Source: JBBSEX01 sp038239345
GTDB lineage: Bacteria > Acidobacteriota > Terriglobia > Bryobacterales > Bryobacteraceae
NCBI GenBank assembly: GCA_038239345.1
Contig: JBBSEX010000066.1
Span: 1-11,706, forward strand
Length of the DNA stretch: 11,706 bases
Direction of reading: 5' to 3'
The notes beneath the pieces were generated by a model that saw nothing but the letters and a program-made list of their open reading frames with translations, ran no database searches and was not told the origin of the DNA. Both the position numbers and the translations under genes were made by a program. This document shows positions 1 to 6,088 of this stretch, in pieces. Within the stretch, counting starts at the first letter, position 1. Every line of letters begins with the position of its first letter.

Positions 1-421
1 GAAGATGAGGATCGTCATCTTCTTTGTGACGAGTGGTTTCGGACCATCCACCTTGTCCGCGGATAGGATAGCCTACGGATCCCCACATGTACGGGCCGCC
101 CCAGTATCCCGGCCAGCCGTAATAAGGGTAGTACTGCATTTCGTACTGGCGGGAAACTGGTTTGTCGGCATCCAGGGATGGACTGTTCTCGATCTGCTTT
201 CTGGTCAGGTCCACCGGGATGACTTTGTCATCCGTGCTGGCCGGGTCCAGCGCGTAAGGCGAAATGAGAACCTGCCGGCCGGTCAGCCAGCCGCCTGTAT
301 CAGCAATGAGATATCGAACTGCCCAACTCTGGTCGTCGAAGTAAAACTCTTTGACCCTGCCGATCTCCCCATCGCGGGCGCTTAGTTTGTATCCTTTTAG
401 ATCTTTGGCTTGTCGTAGCAT
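1..421 (-). CDS. PRC-barrel domain protein, C-terminus off the left edge
   Basis: The minus strand is open from an ATG at 421 to the window edge, giving 140 codons with no stop seen. The first 60 or so residues match the PRC-barrel pattern: an opening like MLRQAKDLKGYKL, then DGEIGRVKEFYFDD, then WAVRYLIADTGGWLTGRQVL and a short strand ending in VIPVDLT. Further on comes an aromatic- and glycine-rich stretch (YYPYYGWPGYWGGPYMWG), as seen in stress-related PRC-barrel proteins of Acidobacteriota and Proteobacteria. The start is supported by a GAGAGGA Shine-Dalgarno site 7 bases upstream. An in-frame ATG farther upstream exists but lacks such a site. The fold is related to RNA-processing and photosynthetic-reaction-centre barrels, and the role here is unknown. 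It lies 175 bp downstream of the YHS gene on the same strand. Confidence 0.85.
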   Translation of the reverse strand, partial: MLRQAKDLKGYKLSARDGEIGRVKEFYFDDQSWAVRYLIADTGGWLTGRQVLISPYALDPASTDDKVIPVDLTRKQIENSPSLDADKPVSRQYEMQYYPYYGWPGYWGGPYMWGSVGYPIRGQGGWSETTRHKEDDDPHL

Positions 422-596
422 AATGTGTCCTCTCTTCATCCAAACTCGTCTGACCTGCTCTTCGCTGTACCCACAGTCGGCAATCATTGGTCCGTCGGCA
501 TGCTGCTGTTCGCCGGAGCCGCAATCGACCGGCAGCATCTTGGGAACCGGATGAGAGTGTGTCGATTGGGCCTGTAAACCGCGCTGTCCGGGACCT

Positions 597-803
597 TCAC
601 CCGCAGCAGCCAGCGTTGTCAGAGCCCTTCGACCGCTCGGAACCCGCGAACTTATTCGGGTCTTTATCGAACTTCGTCTTGCATCCCAGGGAACAGAAGT
701 GGTAAGTCTTCCCGGCGTGCTGCGAAGAGCCGGCAGCCCCGCTCGGGTCTACTTGCATTCCGCAGACCGGATCAGTCTGCGTTGTGGTTGATTGTGTGGT
801 CAT
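597..803 (-). CDS. YHS domain small metal-type protein
   Basis: A 68-residue protein. Residues 11-19 read DPVCGMQVD and residues 31-41 read GKTYHFCSLGC, the two signature halves of the YHS domain (TRASH-like fold). This domain occurs in heavy-metal ATPases and free-standing metal proteins. Cys14, Cys37 and Cys41 are the expected metal ligands, and a CC pair near the C-terminus (66-67) could add to binding. The ATG at 803 follows an AAAGGAAA ribosome site at good spacing. There is no signal peptide or membrane segment, so it is probably cytoplasmic and may handle copper or another soft metal. That substrate is inferred from the family, not shown here. It lies upstream of the PRC-barrel gene on the same strand. 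Confidence 0.85.
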   Translation of the reverse strand: MTTQSTTTQTDPVCGMQVDPSGAAGSSQHAGKTYHFCSLGCKTKFDKDPNKFAGSERSKGSDNAGCCG

Positions 804-874
804 AGTTGATTTCCTTTCGATCTCCTTCGCCGTAAAAGACGCTGCTCGCTAGAGTATTCCGCGCGGACGCTCCG

Positions 875-1096
875 TCAGTTCGCGGGCCCATAGTCCACAT
901 CGTCTGGCAACTCATGAGTCGCGTTCAGCGTAGGTGGATGCACCTGCGTACCGCACACTGGATCGGCGATCACGAGTCTTGCCGTCTTAGAGGAGTTCGG
1001 ACTCACTAAGCCGTCGAACTCCCCGTTTAGCGAACTGTGCTGCCAGTCAAGAAGGAAGCACGTCGAGTGCCAATCGTGCGATTCGGTGGGAGCCAA
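875..1096 (-). pseudogene. Possible remnant of a second YHS-type domain
   Basis: A 73-codon open frame whose C-terminal third reads ADPVCGTQVHPPTLNATHE. This resembles the first half of a YHS domain (DPVCGMQVDP, then an ATHE-like step). The second half, with its YxFCS and following cysteine, is missing, and the frame stops at DVDYGPAN. The N-terminal 40 residues resemble nothing I recognise. It lies just upstream of the intact YHS gene on the same strand, so it could be a decayed duplicate or a piece of a longer metal-transport gene. The similarity is short and the call is tentative. Confidence 0.3.
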
Positions 1097-1638
1097 CGAG
1101 TAGTTCCGCTAGTTCCGCCGGCGCGCACCTGCGACCGGGCCTTTGTAGGCGGCTCGCATGCGGACTGTCCCAAGGCACCATCTCTGGACAGGGGCCCACT
1201 GCGGTTCCAACCTCACGGGAGAGTTAGCGAAAGCAGAAATCGGCTCATCGAGCAAGATCTCCCTCGCCAAGGTCGCACGGCCGACGAGGCGGATTCTGTC
1301 GAAATACCAGGTCGGTTCGCCATTGGGGGGGCCGATCACGGCGCAAACGAAACGTCGACGGTGGTCTGGATGTCGATCAATCCACTCTCACCCCGCCGAT
1401 TTGGCAGAACCCTTCAAACACGCACGCCGGGTGGAGATTCCGCTCCCAAACGCGGCCATTACACGGAGATTCTTGCGCATATCGACGGAAGAGATTGAAA
1501 TTCACAAGCCAAACGGGTGGGCCCATCGGCCATTGCGAGTTAGGATGAATTGAGACACCGGCTGCCTCATGCAAGGCATCCCGCATGAGGCAGCGACCGT
1601 ATTCGGTCACGTGACTGTTCCGCGTCAATTATTATTTC
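965..1638. other. Gene-poor stretch, no confident gene
   Basis: Several overlapping frames of 70-150 codons are open on both strands, but none shows a recognisable domain, a clear ribosome site or consistent codon use. One minus-strand frame (1109-1339) contains a fairly protein-like run, GEPTWYFDRIRLVGR, and might be a fragment. It is not annotated as a gene. The stretch also holds the hairpin at 1561-1594 and a perfect 10-bp palindrome GTCACGTGAC at 1606-1615. Confidence 0.4.
1561..1594. repeat. 12-bp perfect hairpin
   Basis: GCTGCCTCATGC (1561-1572) and its exact reverse complement GCATGAGGCAGC (1583-1594) flank a 10-base loop. The stem is strong, but no run of T follows on either strand, so it is not a typical intrinsic terminator. 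It lies about 50 bp left of the insertion sequence. Confidence 0.6.
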
Positions 1639-1643
1639 CGGCG
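1639..1643. repeat. Target-site duplication of the insertion sequence, left copy (CGGCG)
   Basis: CGGCG sits immediately outside the left terminal inverted repeat and is repeated in direct orientation at 3547-3551, immediately outside the right one. This is the 5-bp direct repeat expected from staggered cutting during transposition. Confidence 0.8.
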
Positions 1644-1670
1644 TGTTGCCTCAAATTGAAATGTTACCGA
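1644..1670 (+). repeat. Left terminal inverted repeat of the insertion sequence
   Basis: These 27 bp beginning TGTTGCCTCAAATTG are the exact reverse complement of 3520-3546. The outermost bases are TG...CA across the two ends, as in many rve-type elements. Confidence 0.9.
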
Positions 1671-1882
1671 ACATAATAGCTGACGCGGGCGTGATTTTCG
1701 CCACGACTTGGCAATTTGATTTCACTTTGGCACACTGGTCCTGACCGCAGCAGAGGATAGGGCAACGCTGGGAAGCGACCCGAGCGCTGGCTGTGGGGCC
1801 AGACCAGGCCGGAGTGAGCTTGTCTTGCTCCGGTGTTCTGTTTGATCTGGGATGGCATAAATGCGTTAAATCCTGGGGGTTT

Positions 1883-1897
1883 GGGGGCAAAGCCCCC
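1883..1897. terminator. GC hairpin just after the transposase stop
   Basis: GGGGGC and GCCCCC form a 6-bp stem with a 3-base loop (AAA on the plus strand). It begins 1-2 bases beyond the transposase TAA at 1899. It may end transcription of the transposase or protect its mRNA, but no T-run follows on the minus strand, so a classical intrinsic terminator is not shown. Confidence 0.4.
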
Positions 1898-1898
1898 A

Positions 1899-3446
1899 TT
1901 ACAAAGCGATCATTTCCTTGTTGTTCGGCGCCGCGGATTCTGACGATCCTTGACAGCCAAGGACAAGCTTTCGAGCGACTTCGGTACGCCACTGCTTCAC
2001 TCGACGTTGGAGGGTTCGGAGTTGGCCGGGGGTAAAGGCATCCGGCATGTGCGCTTGCAACCGGAGAAAGATGCCCTTGGCATTGGCGTCGGGATGTTCA
2101 TTGAGCCATTCTTCAACCACCGGCCAGGCGTTCTCGAAGGGATCGGCGCGGGTGCGCCAGGGCCGCGGCCCCGTATTCGGTTTGCGATGGGTCGGACGGG
2201 TTTCTCCCTCCCTCCAAGCCGTTGCAAGACTCTCGATAAACCGGGTCAATTCTTGACTCGTCTCGCCCGAAGTTTGGGGAACGGCCCCGGCCTCCGGTTG
2301 AGCCAGACGCTGCTGAGCCGTCCGAATCTCACGCAACAGACGCACGGGGTCGAGGCTCGCAAACGTCTTTCGCAACTCGTCCTTGCATTCGTTCGTCACC
2401 CGGTCATCGGCGAGCAGCCGTTCACACGGTGTGGCCGGCGGATAGTACTTTCTCGATACCTTCGCACCCTGGCGTGTTTTCGACTTCAGCTTGAACGACG
2501 GCTGGAAAAAATTCACGTACAGCCGACCCACCTCGTGAAGTTTACCGAGTGCCGCGGTTGCAGCCGTTCCCTCCAACCGCCCGTAGCCGACCAAGCGTCT
2601 GACAACGGCTCCGTTCTTTTGTTCGATCCAGGCCTGATCGTTCTTTTTGTACGCCCTGGATCTCGTCAACTCGATCTTCCGATCCCGGCAGAAGTTTAGT
2701 ACCGTCTCGTTGATGAACGCAGAGTCGTTGTCCACGTCCAGGCCAAGTATCGTGAAAGGCAACTTCGCGCGGATTTCCTCAACCGTCAAAGTGATCAGCA
2801 GTTGTTCCCGAACCACCATCGCTGCGGCCTCCGTCCACCCGGACGCGATATCGGTCAGCACCAAACTGTGTGCGTGACTGCCAGCAACCGATTTGCCGCA
2901 GTGGGCGACCATGTCCATTTCGAAGAATCCTGGCGGTGGATCGTTCCAATCGTTGAAGGTCCGGACCGCAATGCTTTGCCGCAAGGGGGTGCTGATGTGT
3001 GAGCGTCTTCGTTTGAGGCTGCCGGCCTCCCGGACTGGTTTCAACATTCGATCCATGGTTGCCGCGCTCATTCCGATCACGGCGGTTCGCACGTCGGAAT
3101 CCAAGGACAAGTGTCCGTGCCGCTCCATCGACTCAACAAGGGTGGGAACGATGATCTTGAGGCGCTTGCCGCAAATCCGATCTGCGGCCTCCCACAGAAT
3201 CGTCAGCGCCTGGACCACGGCTTCGTCATGCGACGTCTTCCTTGAGCCTTTTGGTTCGATACCTTCGCAGGTCCTCCGGAGCGCACGGATCGCGTGCTTC
3301 CGGTGAAAGCCCGTAACCTCTATGAACTCGTCGAGTATCTTCTGCTTTTCGATCCGGTTTGAGGACCGATACCGATCCGCGACCGCATTGATCAATTCGC
3401 GTCTTGTGGCCATGCTTAGTTGCCTCTCGATTTTGTTTCCCGCCAT
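1899..3446 (-). CDS. DDE transposase with integrase core domain
   Basis: A 515-residue protein. The N-terminal 60 residues (MATRRELINAVADRYR, then GFHRKHAIRAL) look like a helix-turn-helix for end binding. Residues about 172-290 form the rve catalytic core. The likely catalytic triad is Asp178 (FFEMDMVAHCG), Asp239 (LDVDNDSAFIN) and Glu275 (WIEQKNGAVVRRLVG). A basic, proline-containing C-terminal region follows. The ATG at 3446 has a GGAG site about 7 bases upstream, and a second in-frame ATG lies 11 codons in. The gene fills most of the insertion sequence and has no frameshift or internal stop, so it should be functional. It cuts and joins the element ends. The family is probably IS481-like or ISNCY. 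Confidence 0.9.
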   Translation of the reverse strand: MAGNKIERQLSMATRRELINAVADRYRSSNRIEKQKILDEFIEVTGFHRKHAIRALRRTCEGIEPKGSRKTSHDEAVVQALTILWEAADRICGKRLKIIVPTLVESMERHGHLSLDSDVRTAVIGMSAATMDRMLKPVREAGSLKRRRSHISTPLRQSIAVRTFNDWNDPPPGFFEMDMVAHCGKSVAGSHAHSLVLTDIASGWTEAAAMVVREQLLITLTVEEIRAKLPFTILGLDVDNDSAFINETVLNFCRDRKIELTRSRAYKKNDQAWIEQKNGAVVRRLVGYGRLEGTAATAALGKLHEVGRLYVNFFQPSFKLKSKTRQGAKVSRKYYPPATPCERLLADDRVTNECKDELRKTFASLDPVRLLREIRTAQQRLAQPEAGAVPQTSGETSQELTRFIESLATAWREGETRPTHRKPNTGPRPWRTRADPFENAWPVVEEWLNEHPDANAKGIFLRLQAHMPDAFTPGQLRTLQRRVKQWRTEVARKLVLGCQGSSESAAPNNKEMIAL

Positions 3447-3455
3447 GTCGATCTC

Positions 3456-3500
3456 CGACGGGTAACATTTTCATGAGGCAACAGGTGCGCGTCGGTAACA
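3456..3500. repeat. Internal partial copies of the right-end repeat
   Basis: Between the transposase start and the right terminal repeat are two more partial copies of the same motif in the same orientation. Positions 3456-3483 read like the terminal repeat with a few changes and a shorter middle (GGGTAACATTTTCATGAGGCAACA type, ending in GAGGCAACA). Positions 3488-3500 (CGCGTCGGTAACA) are an exact copy of 3516-3528. They could be extra transposase-binding sites or a nested older end. Confidence 0.65.
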
Positions 3501-3519
3501 AAAAGAGTGAGTCAACGCG

Positions 3520-3546
3520 TCGGTAACATTTCAATTTGAGGCAACA
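3520..3546 (-). repeat. Right terminal inverted repeat of the insertion sequence
   Basis: The exact reverse complement of 1644-1670, ending GAGGCAACA directly against the right CGGCG duplication. Confidence 0.9.
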
Positions 3547-3551
3547 CGGCG
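3547..3551. repeat. Target-site duplication of the insertion sequence, right copy (CGGCG)
   Basis: Direct repeat of 1639-1643, directly abutting the right terminal inverted repeat. Confidence 0.8.
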
Positions 3552-4122
3552 GGATTTCTAATTGTCGCTGGACACGTGACCTCTCATCGCTGCTCTGTCG
3601 GTGGCGACCGTGCTTCCAGACTCATGATCTCGCCCGGCCTGACGATTGGGCAATGGATTGATTCTCGAACCCTCGGTGTGGAAAACCGCCCGTTGAGGTA
3701 ACCCCGATGAAGATTAAGACGACTTCAAGAGTGCGATCGGTACTTGCGGTTGGGCCTTGTCGATGTTCGCACAGAGCATGTTTGGGACACACGAGTTCGC
3801 GGCGGTCCAAATTACGCCGGACATTCTGGTCGAGTTCGCGATGCTGAACGCCTCCTTGGGCCATGCCTTGCCTCATTTGAAGCACCAGCTTCGGAGGGAT
3901 CCCCTTCTGCCAAAACTCAGGAAGGTGCTGAGATCTCACCATGATGTCCAGCATCTTCCAGAGCGACTATTCGCGATTTGGAGTAAGTGGAACGCAGATT
4001 GCAACGGCAAAGGGGCAGTAGCGTTCCGAAATCCCGCCGATCTTCCGGGACTGGCCGCATTGTAGGTCAGCTTGTGAGGATTTCGCTGGTGCTGGTCCGC
4101 TCGCAAGAGGAGAGCGAAAAAG
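3552..4122. other. Gene-poor stretch between the insertion sequence and the DUF2934 gene
   Basis: No confident gene. A 102-codon plus-strand frame (3757-4065) begins MSMFAQSMFGTHEF and contains a helical-looking middle (ILVEFAMLNASLGHALPHLKH). It lacks a ribosome site and any domain I know. A shorter frame starting at 3707 (MKIKTTSRVRSVLAVG) has a GAGG site upstream but ends after 46 codons in arginine-rich sequence. If these two were once one gene, it has been frameshifted. The opposite strand has a comparable 110-codon frame, so chance openness cannot be excluded. Confidence 0.35.
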
Positions 4123-4350
4123 ATGTCAAAGCAGTCTGTGCAAGATAGTTTGGAATCCGTGAGCGCCGGGTCCGCCCAGAGTCAGGCAGCGGAGGCCGTC
4201 GCTGTAACTGAACATAATGAGGTGGAAGTGCGCGAACAGGCGTATTCAATTTGGCAAGAGCGTGGCTGTCCCGTCGGTTCGCCGGACGAGGATTGGCTTC
4301 GGGCCGAGCGCGAGTTAAATGGCCATGCGGCACTCTCAGCCGCTCAGTAA
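4123..4350 (+). CDS. DUF2934 domain small protein
   Basis: A 75-residue protein. Residues 36-66 read VREQAYSIWQERGCPVGSPD then EDWLRAEREL, the DUF2934 signature (I/VRexAYxxWexxGrP, a short link, then DWlrAexel). The function of the family is not known. Members are short, soluble and often numerous in Acidobacteriota and some Proteobacteria. The first 35 residues are serine-, alanine- and glutamine-rich and probably disordered. The ATG at 4123 follows a GAGGAG site about 10 bases upstream. It stands alone on the plus strand and ends 66 bp before the MCDYSL remnant. Confidence 0.85.
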   Translation: MSKQSVQDSLESVSAGSAQSQAAEAVAVTEHNEVEVREQAYSIWQERGCPVGSPDEDWLRAERELNGHAALSAAQ

Positions 4351-4416
4351 AACATGGCTGAGGTCAGCAAACGGTTAGTGAAACATAGATGAAGAATCCG
4401 GAAGGAGGTCTGACTC

Positions 4417-4536
4417 ATGTGTGACTATTCGCTGATTGGTGTTCCGAATCGTTTGGCCGTAGAGGGAGAGCACCGGCGACTCGGAATGCCCGCTGTGTCG
4501 AATTGCCGTAAAAACTGCCGCAGATGCGGGTTATAG
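4417..4536 (+). pseudogene. N-terminal remnant of an MCDYSL-type protein gene
   Basis: The ATG at 4417 has an almost perfect ribosome site (GGAAGGAGGT, 6 bases away). The first 18 codons read MCDYSLIGVPNRLAVEGE. This resembles the start of a conserved family of unknown function whose members begin MCDYSL. From about 4471 the frame continues with cysteine- and arginine-rich residues that do not fit that family and stops after 39 codons. Exactly there, the other strand begins to carry the ATPase fragment (4471-4696). I read this as a real gene start whose body was deleted. Family recognition is from memory and rests on a short match. A 39-residue peptide may still be made. Confidence 0.55.
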
Positions 4537-4696
4537 CGTTGTGCGCGACGGGCGTGAGAATGTATCCCTGAGAAGACGACGCGTCGCTGATGTCGCGTTC
4601 CAGATGCACGGATCGCATGAACCTCGGGCGGATTTGGAGCAACCGATCCATCGCCGATTTGTGCTGATCCGTAGGGCGCGTGGTCTTCGGGCTCAT
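4471..4696 (-). pseudogene. P-loop ATPase gene cut off before its Walker A motif
   Basis: An ATG at 4696 overlaps the TGA of the DUF4007 gene by four bases (ATGA), a sign of translational coupling. Residues 1-75 look genuine: SAMDRLLQIRPRFMRSVHLE, then RDISDASSSQGYILTPVAHN, then GSFYGNSTQRAFRVAG. Large ATPases of defence-type operons begin this way and continue after RVAG/RITG with a glycine-rich P-loop (YGSGKS type). Here the P-loop never comes. The frame turns to ALPLRPNDSEHQSANSHT and ends at 4415 inside antisense of the MCDYSL start. The protein therefore lacks its whole ATPase core and cannot be functional. Identification as this ATPase type is by pattern memory. Confidence 0.6.
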
Positions 4697-5711
4697 ATGA
4701 ATCTCGGCGCTCGGTAGGCGGCTTTCAAATCGCTTAATCCGTCGCTTCCGTGAAGCCGGTGCAACTGGCGGAGGTTCGTCGACTCGACGATTTGGAACAC
4801 TTTGGGTTGCCGCACCGCCAGTTGGGTGACTCGCTGCAGAATCTCAGTCTCCTGCATCTTGAGCAGGCGGCCGGGGCTGTGGTCGCCCATCACAATCTCC
4901 CGCAAGGGAGTCGTTCATTGGGATATTTCCGGTTCCACCAGTCGTGCAAGAAAAACGCGAACAGCTCTTCGGGAATTGCCTGCTTGCGTGTCAGGTCGAA
5001 CGAGTACAGCTTTTCCCATTTCCCACTAGCATTAGGCCGCTCTCCAAATTCCTGGATGAGCCGAAGAATGGACATCGCACTGTCGAGGTGATCTTCCCCT
5101 TTTTCCGCAGGCGAGCGGCGGTAACTGTGGAGGAATACCTCTCAGTGCTGCCGAATCGTCACGCCCGATGCGGGTCTCGCCGTCTTGTTCGTCTCCTTAT
5201 TAAAGGCATCAATGACCTGGGAGGCGCTGAATTCAGTCGCAGGCCAACGATTGAACAGGCATTCCCACGCGAAAAAGGGCGATTCGGCGTTCGTGCTGAT
5301 AAGCCAGTGCAACAGCCAGGACGTTGAAACGTCTTCGTAATAGGGATCCAGGCCCTCTGCCGGGCCAAACACAAGCGATCCGATGGGCGTCAGCTGCCAC
5401 CCTCGCTCTGCGCGATTGGCGATCTGGAATGCTTCAATCCAGCATCGAAGCGCCTCCACCATATTCTTGCTGAGTCCGAGTTGGGTGATAACCTCGTCGA
5501 TATTCGTCAGGGGATCGCGACCAGCTGATATTTCAGCAACTGCCTTCGGAATCCAGGTGATTCGTAGCGGAAAGGTTTGGTGGCCAGAGAATCGGAACGC
5601 GGGATCAGCCTGCGCAGCAACTGGCACGCCAGCAGAAGACCGCAATTTCTCCGCTTGTATATATTGGACCGTGCTCGCTTTGGCCATGTTCTCAACGTCG
5701 ATAAGTTTCAA
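4693..5711 (-). pseudogene. DUF4007 gene broken by an in-frame TGA and a frameshift
   Basis: The first 189 codons (from a TTG at 5711, or an ATG at 5687) contain FRFSGHQTFPLRITWIPKAV and LGLSKNMVEALRCWIEAFQI, the hallmark of DUF4007 proteins. A TGA stands at 5142-5144. The same frame then continues unbroken with EVFLHSYRRSPAEKGEDHLD, LRLIQEFGER and IPEELFAFFLHDWWNRKYPN to a stop at 4890. Near 4905-4914 a one-base loss moves the reading to another frame, which finishes the domain with LREIVMGDHSPGRLLKM to a TGA at 4693. Rejoined, the protein is about 340 residues, close to full length. DUF4007 genes often sit beside large ATPases in defence islands, and the coupled ATPase remnant fits. Two lesions plus a truncated partner suggest a dead operon, though sequencing error could explain each lesion singly. 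Confidence 0.8.
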
Positions 5712-6088
5712 CAGTTTGCAGTTCCATCCGCGCAGATCCCTACAGGATTGACAGCTCAGAAAACTGTCGCAACTACCGGACTGTAAGCGAGGAGAAGTGA
5801 AGCGTCCAGCCTACATTTTCGCCGTCCTGTGCCAAGCGTACGATGTTGACGATATTGGCAGGTTCCTGGCCTTCGAAGCGGCCGAGTCTGGTGATGGTCG
5901 ATGATGATCGTGATCAACACCCTGAGTTGGGCAATGATCCGGCGCGTGGTCGAACATTTTCAATTTCTAGGCAATCGCACCGAGTTAGAACAAGTCCTCT
6001 CCGAAGACTCAACTCCGCGTCGTACCGGCTAGACAGAGGAACTTCTTGCATTGGTTGCATGAACAGCCGAGGCATGAGAACGTCGCCA
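5712..6088. other. Spacer between the PRTRC cassette and the DUF4007 remnant, with coding-like fragments
   Basis: No intact gene is certain. On the minus strand, 5773-5916 reads smoothly as RLGRFEGQEPANIVNIVRLA then QDGENVGWTLHFSSLTVR before TAG. The same frame continues upstream across a TGA at 5914-5916 into a further open stretch reaching the end of the ThiF gene, so it could be the 3' part of another broken gene. On the plus strand, two small frames (5797-5904 and 5901-6032) overlap by ATGA. A 26-codon cysteine-rich minus frame begins at 6089. These compete for the same DNA and cannot all be real. Confidence 0.35.

Larger units (their letters stand above)
1644..3546 (-). mobile_element. 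Complete insertion sequence, 1903 bp, one DDE transposase gene
   Basis: The element is bounded by perfect 27-bp terminal inverted repeats (1644-1670 and 3520-3546) that begin TGTTGCCTCAAATTG. It is flanked by the 5-bp direct repeat CGGCG and carries one long transposase gene on the minus strand. Perfect repeats, target duplication and an unbroken gene point to a recent, probably still active insertion. The transposase has an integrase-core (rve) catalytic domain and resembles elements filed as IS481-like or ISNCY. The exact family cannot be settled by eye. About 230 bp between the transposase stop and the left end carry no visible gene. Confidence 0.9.

Noticed and set aside
1109..1339. 76-codon minus-strand frame (GEPTWYFDRIRLVGR) as a gene
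   Set aside because: It has a protein-like middle but no ribosome site and no family I recognise, and its C-terminal half is irregular. It is mentioned only under the gene-poor stretch.
1561..1594. Hairpin as an intrinsic terminator
   Set aside because: The stem is perfect, but no T-run follows in either direction and no convincing gene ends beside it.
1950..2699. 249-codon plus-strand open frame
   Set aside because: It lies wholly antisense to the intact transposase gene, is arginine- and proline-rich and shows no domain.
4890..5144. TGA in DUF4007 as recoded codon (Trp or selenocysteine)
   Set aside because: TGA is used as an ordinary stop in ThiF and in PRTRC C and E in this window. A second lesion in the same gene and a truncated partner fit gene decay better, and no stem-loop for selenocysteine was sought or evident.
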